DNA of 41,626 nt from a virus: the IMG/VR virus record IMGVR_UViG_3300032163_000037, positions 1 through 41,626 of that record; one strand, 5' to 3'. A program made the translations under genes and the position numbers. The notes below the pieces were generated by a model. That model was given only the letters and a program-made list of their open reading frames with translations. It ran no database searches and had not been told where the DNA came from. Shown one piece after another: positions 20,054-27,300 of the stretch. Each line of letters opens with the position of its first letter. The stretch's first letter is position 1.

Positions 20054-20359
20054 ATGAAACTTTGTTATATAGCGGGAAAATATACATCTCCTACAATTCG
20101 GGGCACAGTTCTAAATATTAGGAAAGCAGAAGAAACAGCAATCATGTATTGGCATCTTGGTTATGCAGTTATCTGTCCCCATTTAAATACGGCTCTTCTC
20201 GATGGAGAAGATTCTACAGAAATGTTTATGCAAGGAGATTTTGAAATGATTAGACGATGCGACACAGTTATATTTCTAAAAGGCTGGGAAGATTCTAAGG
20301 GTTCAGTTCGTGAACATGCACTAGCTAAAGAATTAAATAAAGAAATCATCTACGATTAA
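20054..20359 (+). CDS. DUF4406 / nucleoside deoxyribosyltransferase-like
   Basis: The 101-residue protein begins MKLCYIAGKYTSPTIRGTVL and has the Rossmann-like pattern of DUF4406 and nucleoside 2-deoxyribosyltransferases. Visible are YIAGKYTS, VICPHLNTALLD, a central DFEMIRRCDTVIFLKGWEDS, and a final GSVREHALAKELNKEIIY. It probably handles nucleosides or nucleotides in the phage-infected cell. The start codon directly follows the previous stop. Confidence 0.8.
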   Translation: MKLCYIAGKYTSPTIRGTVLNIRKAEETAIMYWHLGYAVICPHLNTALLDGEDSTEMFMQGDFEMIRRCDTVIFLKGWEDSKGSVREHALAKELNKEIIYD

Positions 20360-20380
20360 TAGTAACACATTTAGTCAATA

Positions 20381-20409
20381 TAGACATAATACAAAAAAAG
20401 TTGTATAAT
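20381..20409 (+). promoter_or_regulatory. Promoter of the exonuclease gene
   Basis: TAGACA (20381-20386), 17-bp spacer, TATAAT (20404-20409). Transcription starts near 20416, which excludes the ATG at 20411 and supports the start at 20444. Confidence 0.7.
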
Positions 20410-20443
20410 AATGAGAGAAATAAATCTTTTAAAACAAAATAAA

Positions 20444-21199
20444 ATGAAAACAGGAAAACAACCAAGGGTCTTGATATACGATATCGAGAACTCACCCACG
20501 GTTGTAACGACCTGGGGCCTATGGGAGCAAAACGCCATAGAAACGCTTGAGGAATGGTATTTACTATCATTTGCTTACAAATGGTTAGGAGAATCTAAGG
20601 TGCATGTAGTTGCTTTATCTGACTTTTCTGGTTATAAAAAGGACAAGAAGAATGATAAAAGGCTATGTGAGGAGCTTCATAAGTTATTTAATGAAGCTGA
20701 TGTATTAATCGCCCATAATGGAGACCAGCATGACCAAAAGAAGTCTAATGCTAGATTTATCTTCAATGGTTTAAAACCACCATCTCCTTACAAAACCATA
20801 GATACTAAGAAGGTTGCTAAGAGATATTTTAAGTTTAATTCAAATAGCTTAAACAATCTTGGAACTTATTTTAATCTTGGGAATAAGATTGAGAATGGTG
20901 GAATGAAACTCTGGAGAGGTTGCATGAATGGTGATATGAAATCATGGAAGTTGATGAAGAAATATAACAAGCAAGATGTTGTATTGCTTGAGAAAGTTTA
21001 CTTCAAATTACTTCCATGGATGGTTGACCATCCAAATATTTCTCTTTTACAGGGAAAGAATGGATGTCCAAATTGTGGTTCGTTCAATCTCGAGAGACGA
21101 GGATTCAACTACACCAGAGCAAGCAAGTCTCAACGTTGGCTCTGTAGGGACTGTGGAAGCTGGCATTCTGCTCCAATAAAGGGCGGCCAAATTAGATAA
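20444..21199 (+). CDS. DnaQ-like 3'-5' exonuclease with zinc ribbon
   Basis: From ATG 20444 the product is 251 residues. It has an RNase H-like exonuclease fold: IYDIENSP (D13, E15, motif I), LIAHNGDQHDQKKSNARF (motif II), and MKKYNKQDVVLLEKVY (motif III). The C-terminus carries a zinc ribbon with CPNC and CRDC. Similar proteins accompany phage replication genes. No DNA polymerase is encoded, so it may proofread or trim in trans, or degrade host nucleic acid. A terminator follows directly. Confidence 0.82.
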   Translation: MKTGKQPRVLIYDIENSPTVVTTWGLWEQNAIETLEEWYLLSFAYKWLGESKVHVVALSDFSGYKKDKKNDKRLCEELHKLFNEADVLIAHNGDQHDQKKSNARFIFNGLKPPSPYKTIDTKKVAKRYFKFNSNSLNNLGTYFNLGNKIENGGMKLWRGCMNGDMKSWKLMKKYNKQDVVLLEKVYFKLLPWMVDHPNISLLQGKNGCPNCGSFNLERRGFNYTRASKSQRWLCRDCGSWHSAPIKGGQIR

Positions 21200-21230
21200 C
21201 AACCAGATTAGTTTACTGGTTGTTTTTTTT
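21198..21230 (+). terminator. Intrinsic terminator overlapping a promoter
   Basis: AACAACCAG (21198-21206) pairs perfectly with CTGGTTGTT (21216-21224) and eight T are complete by 21230. The TTGTTT at 21220-21225 is the -35 of the next promoter. Confidence 0.92.
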
Positions 21231-21248
21231 ACCTAATTGTGGTATAAT
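21220..21248 (+). promoter_or_regulatory. Promoter fused to a terminator
   Basis: TTGTTT (21220-21225), 17-bp spacer, TATAAT (21243-21248) preceded by TGG. The start is near 21255, about 95 bases before the next gene. Confidence 0.7.
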
Positions 21249-21254
21249 AAGGGT

Positions 21255-21350
21255 AGTTAAACTAACTGGGTGGAGTAGTCCAACGGACACACAAAACAGC
21301 CAAGGGAGAGGTAATAGCCTCCCTTTGCTGGCCCTTTAATCTTTGTACAA
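21255..21350 (+). promoter_or_regulatory. Structured leader before the zinc protein gene
   Basis: CAGC-c-AAGGGAG (21297-21308) pairs with CTCCCTT-t-GCTG (21319-21330), an 11-bp stem with one mismatch. A small GTCC-aac-GGAC hairpin lies upstream. The stem is not followed by a clear T-run. The leader looks like a riboswitch-sized control element, but no known class is matched. Confidence 0.5.
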
Positions 21351-21641
21351 ATGAAAACATTAGAAAATGTTCATTTCAAACATTTTCATTGTCCTAATTG
21401 CGAGAAAAGAAATATTCCAACCAAGAAACAAGCAGGAATTACTCTCCATGCCCTTATCCTCCTTAAAACAGACGATGTAAGTGCATACTTTAATGCTTGT
21501 TGTATGGTCTGCGAAGCAGAACCAAATAAGAATAATCCTAAACTTATGAACATTAATAAGTCTAGGTCTAAAATTATTCCTATCAAGGAATGGAATGCTC
21601 TTATGGGTTTAAAAGTTGGGGACGATGGATTTGTTGATTAG
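21351..21641 (+). CDS. Zinc-finger-like protein (96 aa)
   Basis: This small protein has CPNC (residues 14-17) and CCMVC (about 50-54), matching a zinc ribbon with a long insertion, then Lys- and Asn-rich linkers. It is monocistronic: own promoter, leader and terminator. It may bind nucleic acid or host RNA polymerase, but the sequence does not show which. Confidence 0.65.
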   Translation: MKTLENVHFKHFHCPNCEKRNIPTKKQAGITLHALILLKTDDVSAYFNACCMVCEAEPNKNNPKLMNINKSRSKIIPIKEWNALMGLKVGDDGFVD

Positions 21642-21671
21642 ATTCCGTAAGCAAAAGCTTGCGGAATTTTC
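21642..21671 (+). terminator. Intrinsic terminator overlapping a promoter
   Basis: ATTCCGTAAGC (21642-21652), four A, GCTTGCGGAAT (21657-21667), then TTT. An 11-bp stem with one G-T pair. TTGCGG (21659-21664) is also the -35 of the following promoter. Confidence 0.9.
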
Positions 21672-21687
21672 TATTTTGTGATATAAT
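21659..21687 (+). promoter_or_regulatory. Promoter fused to a terminator
   Basis: TTGCGG (21659-21664), 17 bp, TATAAT (21682-21687) preceded by TGA. The start is near 21694, with about 70 nt of leader. Confidence 0.7.
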
Positions 21688-21693
21688 ATAAGA

Positions 21694-21762
21694 AGTTTTA
21701 GATTTCGCTAAACGGCCGCATAGGCTCGTTTTGCGTTTAACGTACTTTAAACCAAAAAACTT
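21694..21762 (+). promoter_or_regulatory. Structured leader of the membrane protein gene
   Basis: TAAACG (21709-21714) pairs with CGTTTA (21734-21739), with a GGCC/GGCT-rich inner part. The rest of the leader is AT-rich to the ATG at 21763. It resembles the other promoter-leader-gene units nearby. Confidence 0.45.
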
Positions 21763-21954
21763 ATGAGAAAATTTTTCAAAACATTTGGAGATATATTCTA
21801 CATACTTTATGTATGTTTTGTATTTATCTTGTGGTGTATAAAGGAATTATTTTTCCTAATCTTGAGATGTATAGTATGGATTATTTCATTCATCTATGAA
21901 TCATTAACATTAGGTTCAAAGCTTCCCCCAGGTTCAGATAAATGGTTTCACTAA
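21763..21954 (+). CDS. Small two-helix membrane protein (63 aa)
   Basis: Residues 8-24 (FGDIFYILYVCFVFILW) and about 30-45 (FFLILRCIVWIISFIY) are membrane helices, and the start is basic (MRKFFK). A Pro/Gly-rich C-terminus (GSKLPPGSDKWFH) follows. Monocistronic with its own promoter and terminator. Holin-type or membrane-defence roles are possible; nothing decides between them. Confidence 0.68.
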   Translation: MRKFFKTFGDIFYILYVCFVFILWCIKELFFLILRCIVWIISFIYESLTLGSKLPPGSDKWFH

Positions 21955-21991
21955 AGAAGCCATTGGGGGAGGACTAACTGTCCTCAAAACT

Positions 21992-22018
21992 AGCCCTCAC
22001 TTATTGTGGGGGCTTTTA
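21992..22018 (+). terminator. Intrinsic terminator at a strand switch
   Basis: AGCCCTCAC (21992-22000) pairs with GTGGGGGCT (22006-22014), with one mismatch/G-T, followed by TTTAT. It ends the 21763 transcript and overlaps the end of the opposite-strand RusA gene. Confidence 0.8.
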
Positions 22019-22366
22019 TATTTCGTAGGAGATTTCTGCTCTTGGATTTTCTCTATCAACACCCCCAAATATCATGTGAATATCTGGTAAGAAGAACCAG
22101 TTATCATCTTCAATTATTCCACAATCAGTAAAAGTATCTTCTATGGATTGCCATTTATTTGACAAATCTCCAGACCGAAGACTATCAGAGTAATATGTAA
22201 ATTTTAAAGGAGTTCCTTTTGGAATAGATTTAACACCAACTAATTGTTGGACAGCATCTTTGTGCCAAGCAGTATATTTGGCACTTGGAAAAGACCTACC
22301 TGAACGGGTATTGATACGAGAATTTTTTTTACTTGGGACAAGGCCAAGTAAAACTATTACTGACAT
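22016..22366 (-). CDS. rusA: RusA-like Holliday junction resolvase
   Basis: This 116-residue protein has the RusA pattern: a beta-strand start with SKKNSRI (about 12-18), then SPWHKDAV-like AKYTAWHKDAVQQLV. The signature region follows, with paired acidic residues in SIEDTFTDCGIIEDDNWFFL (about 74-93), where Asp residues bind metal. Such enzymes resolve four-way junctions in phage recombination. It is encoded on the minus strand in an otherwise plus-strand region, as second gene of a short operon with the RHH regulator, which overlaps its start by 10 bases. Confidence 0.85.
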   Translation of the reverse strand: MSVIVLLGLVPSKKNSRINTRSGRSFPSAKYTAWHKDAVQQLVGVKSIPKGTPLKFTYYSDSLRSGDLSNKWQSIEDTFTDCGIIEDDNWFFLPDIHMIFGGVDRENPRAEISYEI

Positions 22367-22479
22367 CCCAGTTTCTGTCTAATAAACTTAGAGAATACTT
22401 TAAATCCTGCTTCCTTCTCAAGTCTTTTTTTATCTTCTGGATAAAGCCTGAGTATTATAAACGATGAACGTTTTTTCAT
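22357..22479 (-). CDS. Ribbon-helix-helix regulator-like protein (40 aa)
   Basis: The product begins MKKRSSFIILRLYPEDKKRL and continues EKEAGFKVFSKFIRQKLGCQ. A strand of alternating residues (SFIILRL) followed by two helices is the ribbon-helix-helix (Arc/CopG) plan, which binds DNA as a dimer. It leads the operon with RusA and faces the plus-strand promoter at 22546, so autoregulation and control of both directions is a reasonable inference. The ATG is six bases from its -10, almost leaderless. Confidence 0.72.
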   Translation of the reverse strand: MKKRSSFIILRLYPEDKKRLEKEAGFKVFSKFIRQKLGCQ

Positions 22480-22485
22480 GGTATA

Positions 22486-22514
22486 ATTATAGCATAAAGT
22501 ATGACATTTGTCAA
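22486..22514 (-). promoter_or_regulatory. Consensus promoter of the RHH-RusA operon
   Basis: Minus-strand TTGACA (22509-22514), 17 bp, TATAAT (22486-22491) preceded by TGC. Divergent from the plus-strand promoter 32 bases away. Confidence 0.85.
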
Positions 22515-22545
22515 TTGATTATTCCCAGTTATTATGGTAAACTTC

Positions 22546-22574
22546 TTGACTTTTGTGCTACTTTTTGCTATAAT
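22546..22574 (+). promoter_or_regulatory. Consensus promoter of the last early operon
   Basis: TTGACT (22546-22551), 17 bp, TATAAT (22569-22574) preceded by TGC. The ATG at 22583 is only eight bases on. The 31 bases between the two divergent -35 elements are the likely site for a regulator. Confidence 0.85.
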
Positions 22575-22582
22575 GGGTGCAT

Positions 22583-22939
22583 ATGATTACATTAAAGTTA
22601 GGACAAATAGTCCAAAGTACCAATGCACTGAAAGAATTAATAGCTACTAAGTTGCCTATCAAGATTTCATATCAATTAAATAGGCTAAGTCGAGAGATAG
22701 ATGCAGAGTTAAAGATTTTTGAGGAAAAGAGAATTGAACTTATTAAAGAGTTCGGGGTGAAGGATGAAGAATCTGGAGAAACAAAAGTCTCTCCTGAGAA
22801 TATTGCTGAGTTTATGAAGAAGTTTGATGAATTAAGTGCAATAGAAGTTAATTTGAATTATGCAGATAAGATTAAGGTTGAAGATTTAGGAGACATTAAA
22901 ATGGAAGCCTCAAACATCATTGACTGGCTCTTTGAATAA
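22583..22939 (+). CDS. DUF1617-like protein (118 aa)
   Basis: From ATG 22583 the product begins MITLKLGQIVQSTNALKELI and matches the pattern of short phage proteins of DUF1617 type: a start on -LG-I--STNALK-LI, then LPIKISYQLNRLSREIDAEL, and a coiled coil with EEKRIELIKEFG. A GTG two codons upstream is open in frame but lies right at the expected transcription start. Function is unknown. It is followed after one base by a second small helical gene. Confidence 0.66.
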   Translation: MITLKLGQIVQSTNALKELIATKLPIKISYQLNRLSREIDAELKIFEEKRIELIKEFGVKDEESGETKVSPENIAEFMKKFDELSAIEVNLNYADKIKVEDLGDIKMEASNIIDWLFE

Positions 22940-22940
22940 T

Positions 22941-23159
22941 ATGGAAAAAACCTTCAAACAGTTCTTTGCAGAAAGTAAAGCTAAGCAACCTGAATGGGGA
23001 ACTTACATTCATCTTTGTCGAGTATTGCAGGAATCTGGGGCCGATAGAGAGGAAATTACTAAACTGTTTGAGGAATACATGAAGCCCGAAGAATACGCTA
23101 GAAGTGAGAAAACAGAACTCATAAACTACCTTGAAGAGATAGCAAACGAAATCAACTAA
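22941..23159 (+). CDS. Hypothetical helical protein (72 aa)
   Basis: The product begins MEKTFKQFFAESKAKQPEWG and has three predicted helices with acidic and aromatic residues (LCRVLQESGADREEITKLFE). It starts one base after the previous stop and ends 12 bases before a strong two-way terminator, so it closes the early half. No function is recognised. Confidence 0.65.
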   Translation: MEKTFKQFFAESKAKQPEWGTYIHLCRVLQESGADREEITKLFEEYMKPEEYARSEKTELINYLEEIANEIN

Positions 23160-23170
23160 AAAAGACACTT

Positions 23171-23199
23171 AAAAACCCCTTTAAAAGAGGGGTTTTTTT
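23171..23199. terminator. Bidirectional terminator between early and late halves
   Basis: AAAAACCCCT (23171-23180) with AGGGG (23188-23192) and seven T on the plus strand; on the minus strand five T follow. It sits between the converging early (plus) and late (minus) units. Confidence 0.92.
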
Positions 23200-23250
23200 G
23201 ATGATACTTTTTCTAAAATGCCCCAGGATGAATGAAATTAAAGAGTATGC

Positions 23251-24096
23251 CTAATTCTTACTAGAGAACCATTTGAATATCATATCAACGATATTCTGTA
23301 TGAATGTCGGGGTTGAGGTTGGAGGGAGTTGTTTTTTTATAACCGAATAACTTAAAATTATCCATGCTTCGGTAGGCTTATATGTAGTCCAGTTTACATC
23401 AGCACAACCATTATTTGCCCAAGAAGGGGACCAAGTATTTGCTAAAGTTTGCATGAAAGAATTAGTGTAATCATATTTACACATGATAATTGCATGACCA
23501 GAAACAATAGTCTGGGGTGGCCTCAATGGATTGATTGGCACCGTCCACCATTCCTTGCCTAAGTCATATCGGCATAAGATACCTGCATCTGATTGGTCTA
23601 TTGCATGGGCAATCTTTTGCGGGTCAGAAACATCCACTTGAGAATATCCTGCAATTTTATCTATACATAAAGTTAGAAGTCTATTTATCTCATCATCAGG
23701 GATTGCTTGGAGTTTAGCGACATAATTTGCATAACCTAAGTTCCTATCAACTTCTGTTGTATATTTCCATTGTTCTAATGGAAGAAAACCAAACTTATTT
23801 CCTACTTTCAATGAAGATAAAATTGATGAACCCTCAATCCAATTTTTATCAATGAATTTCTTTTGGAGAAGGTAGTGAAAGTCAGCAGAATATTTCTTCC
23901 CATTAGCTTTTCTTCTTTGTTGTTCTTCAGATATACCCGTACAAATTCCAGCAGAATATTGCATCTCAATATCAGAAGGAAGATAATCATATCCACCCTT
24001 AACTAGCGGAGCCCCAGCTTGTGTTAAATCACTGTGCTGAACAGTTCTTGGGTCTTGTATTGATTCATGGCAGCCTGTTCCAAATGGTGTTTCCAT
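23251..24096 (-). CDS. Papain-like cysteine peptidase in the lysis cassette
   Basis: From ATG 24096 (METPFGTGCH) the product is 281 residues. The papain-like (C1) triad is visible: Cys in QYSAGICTGIS (C52), His in VSGHAIIMCKYDY (H201) and Asn in LANTWSPSWANNG (N220), in the order and spacing of C1 peptidases. A C-terminal Pro/Thr linker and an amphipathic end (FIQNIVDMIFKWFSSKN) follow. No signal peptide is seen. The start at 24096 is one base after the stop of the coiled-coil membrane gene. The frame opens at 24111, but that overlaps it. Phage C1-type peptidases are unusual in this position, where an endolysin is expected; it may cleave wall peptides or a surface protein. Confidence 0.8.
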   Translation of the reverse strand: METPFGTGCHESIQDPRTVQHSDLTQAGAPLVKGGYDYLPSDIEMQYSAGICTGISEEQQRRKANGKKYSADFHYLLQKKFIDKNWIEGSSILSSLKVGNKFGFLPLEQWKYTTEVDRNLGYANYVAKLQAIPDDEINRLLTLCIDKIAGYSQVDVSDPQKIAHAIDQSDAGILCRYDLGKEWWTVPINPLRPPQTIVSGHAIIMCKYDYTNSFMQTLANTWSPSWANNGCADVNWTTYKPTEAWIILSYSVIKKQLPPTSTPTFIQNIVDMIFKWFSSKN

Positions 24097-24097
24097 A

Positions 24098-24334
24098 TTA
24101 TTTATGAGCATATGTTAATATTAATGGGATTAAAAACCCAATGAATGCAATTACCGCCACAATTCCACTTCTCCAATTTTCTAACTTATTTACCCTACCA
24201 TTAGTTTTCGTGGTTTGAGCTTCAATCTTTACAAGTCTATCTATAGTTTCAATATGATAAGAATCAAATTTATCTGTTAAGCTGTTTATCAGTATTGCTA
24301 ATTCGCGATTTGTAAATTCTTGAGGGGATTCCAT
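24098..24334 (-). CDS. Holin-like coiled-coil membrane protein (78 aa)
   Basis: Residues 5-50 are a coiled coil (LAILINSLTDKFDSYHIETI, then DRLVKIEAQTTKTNGRVNKL), followed by one C-terminal membrane helix (about 56-74, GIVAVIAFIGFLIPLILTY). Helix then anchor is the plan of XhlA/haemolysin-type phage proteins, often partners of a holin. Immediately downstream is the cysteine peptidase, so the two form a lysis-type cassette with their own promoter. Confidence 0.7.
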   Translation of the reverse strand: MESPQEFTNRELAILINSLTDKFDSYHIETIDRLVKIEAQTTKTNGRVNKLENWRSGIVAVIAFIGFLIPLILTYAHK

Positions 24335-24342
24335 ATAACTAT

Positions 24343-24372
24343 TTTATACCACATTCTGTGGTTTTATCGCAA
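24343..24372 (-). promoter_or_regulatory. Promoter of the lysis-type pair, with operator-like repeat
   Basis: Minus-strand TTGCGA (24367-24372), 18 bp, TATAAA (24343-24348) preceded by TGG. ACCACA-ttc-TGTGGT (24348-24362) fills the spacer. The ATG at 24334 is eight bases downstream. Confidence 0.6.
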
Positions 24373-24376
24373 GACT

Positions 24377-27300
24377 TTACGCACTAGATGTCGGATAAAC
24401 TAGGAAGTAGTAAGGCGTACCTGCGATATCTATTTCCACAGTCTTAGCTGTGCCTGATACTGTGGTGTTGGTTGAATTTTTTAGATTTTTAATCTTTAGA
24501 CCATTAGCTCCTGTTCCTGTTGCTGACAATGTTGTTGCGTTCGGTGCGATTGTTATCAATGTTCCACCATCACCGATAGTAAATACCGCTGTTCCATTAT
24601 CTCTAGCTACGAATATATCAGCTGCTACTGCCCCGTTATCACACATCAAAGCCGCTGTAGTGAATGTCGGTGTAGCTGCTTGAAGTCCGAAATATCCTCC
24701 GACTGCGATACCAGATGCTCCTGTGTTAGTTGCAAAACCAGCGACACCAATACGCTTAGAAGAAGCTACTGCATCATCATAACCATAACCAAGTACTCCG
24801 AAAGCATTAGTAGAAGAACCATAACCCATACCAATCGCACCGATATTCATACCGACAGTTGTAGCTGAACAAGTACCCAGGAAGCCAGTATTCATATCCC
24901 CTGTAGTCCAAGGGTCTACTCCAGTTCCTGCAACAGCGTTATCAAATCTTGCAGCTCTAGTTCCCTTTGCTCCAGTATAACCAGCAATCAAAGAAACCTG
25001 TGAACCTATTTGTTGGAAGGCTGCAGAGCCTGCTGTTGTGATATTAAATACTACACCTTGAGCGTGAGCTGTTTGTTCAAGTGTTGCTGTTACCTTGAAA
25101 GCTGGGACAGAAGCCGCAGTTGTTCCGTTACTTATATCTACAGCTCCAGCTGCTGCGATAGACATTCTCTTTGTATTATTCGTCCAGAAAGAGAGTTGTG
25201 TTGCACCATATGTTCCAATATTCATACCCGCTACTGCATCTGTGGTAAAGACACTCGTGCTTGCTGTCCATATTCCTGAAGGAGTATAAAGTGCAGATGT
25301 GCAATCAATATATGTTGCTGCTATCCCGCCAATTACTACTAAAGAACCTCTTCCAGCAGTTCCAGAGGTTGTGTTTGATATTCTTAATGTTGTTGGTGCG
25401 TTTTGATTTCTACTTAGCAACATCAGTTCTGTTGAGATTGCAGTTGCAGAACCTACAAGAAATTCTCCTGTACTCAAGAATCTTGCTCTCTCGGTATTAT
25501 TAGTCCAGAAACTAAGCTGGGTCGCAGTGTTTGTTCCAATATTAAAACCTGCTGCTTTATTGGCGACAAGTACTGCCGCATCTTGTACGAACATTCCAGC
25601 AGTTGTGTATGCAGCTGATAGAGAATAAAGCCCCATATAATCCGAAAGCGAAGTCTTTGATGTTATGAATAAAGCAGCTTGTGAACCTGTTCCTGATGTG
25701 GTGTTAGAAATAACTGCATAAGTTGAAGCATTTTGATTTTTTCGTATACCAAATAATTCACCTGAATATAAAGCAGTTGAACCTACAATCAATTCCCCAG
25801 TACTCAAGAATCGTGCTCGTTCGGTATTATTCGTCCAGAAAGAGAGTTGTGTTGCAGAAGTTGTACCTATATTCATTCCTGCTAATTGGTTAGAAGCAAT
25901 ATAAGAAGTAGATTGTACATAGATACCAGATGTGGTGTAGAGAGCAGATAAAGCTCCCATTTCTACAGTGTGACCCCCAGCGTTTTTAGCGACATAAGAA
26001 GCCAATGCTGCTGTACCAGATGTAGCGTTATAAACCATTGTAAATGTTCCAGCGTTCTGGTCTTTCTGTACCAAGAACATTTCATTTCCTATACGAGTAG
26101 TATTACCAATCAAAAATTCCCCAGTACTTAAAACTCTAATTCTCTCGGCGTTGTTTGTCCCAAAGACCAAAGGTTTAGCAGCATAAGTAAATATATTTAG
26201 TTGCTGGTCATCAGCCATTAAAGCAGTTGCTCCTGCTACTAACATTCCGCTTGTAGTATAGCTTGGTGATAACTGAATTAAATGAAATAGATTTGTTGCA
26301 TTGTTTGCTGTGAGAGTACCGATATAACCTGCATAAGCTCCAGTACCTGCTGTAATATTTATTACTCTATTTATAGTTTCAGAGTTTTGGTCTTTTCTTA
26401 AATCAAAGTTTCCACTTCCGTTGTATTGTAAATCAGCCGAGCTTCCTAAGACATTTGTACCCGTAGCATAAGGAATATATCCTGAGGTTATCGTATCAGG
26501 ATAGGTCATTGTGGAGGCTACATAGTTTGTTCCATTAGCTCTTAATATCGTTCCTGTTGCTGCTACACCTCCGATAGTTAGACCTGTTGTGATGTTAGGT
26601 GTTGCGATTGTTGGGGTTGAAGTTCTGACAAATATACCCGTTCCTGTTCCTGTGTATTCAGTAGATGTGAGGTGGTAGTATTCGTTTAATGTTCCACCTT
26701 GTAGACCTGCGAGAAGATTGTGGTTTGTAGCGGCGGAAGGAATAAAGACTTGTTGGAAAGCAGAATCAACAGCTGTGAAAGCAGCGGCAGATTTCTGTAT
26801 GATTATTCTACCTATCAATGCACCCACACCTGAAACTATGTTAGGGGCTGTTGGTACTGTGGCTGCTTGAGCTTGAGCTTCGTTTGGGTAACCAGCTTGA
26901 CCATATTGAACTAGAAGAGATGAAGGGTTGTTGTTCATCATGTATACCCAATGAACGGCATAGTTATTTCCTGAAAGGGTAGCCAATGCTCCAGAACCAT
27001 CATCATATTGAGTGTTATTTATCTGTGTTTGAGATGTTACATAGTTCCAGACACCAGGGGTTGCATTGCGGTACACATAAGTGAAAGTATCAGAACCTGA
27101 TGTATCAAAAGCGTTGTGGGCTATTCTTTGATAAGCATAATAAAAAGCTCCAGCTGTTACGCCGATATTTCTTGTACCTGATGCGGATAGTATAGACCCT
27201 CCAGTTACGTGTTGGAAACCTTGTGTTTCAAAGAGACGTCTGCGGTCTTTACGATTGCCGTCTACGTTCATTCCTGTGGCGGTTACGATATATAGAAGAG

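Noticed and set aside
24450-25503. Several plus-strand ORFs within the fibre gene
   Set aside because: They are antisense shadows of the repetitive, Ala/Thr-rich fibre and lack promoter or start context.
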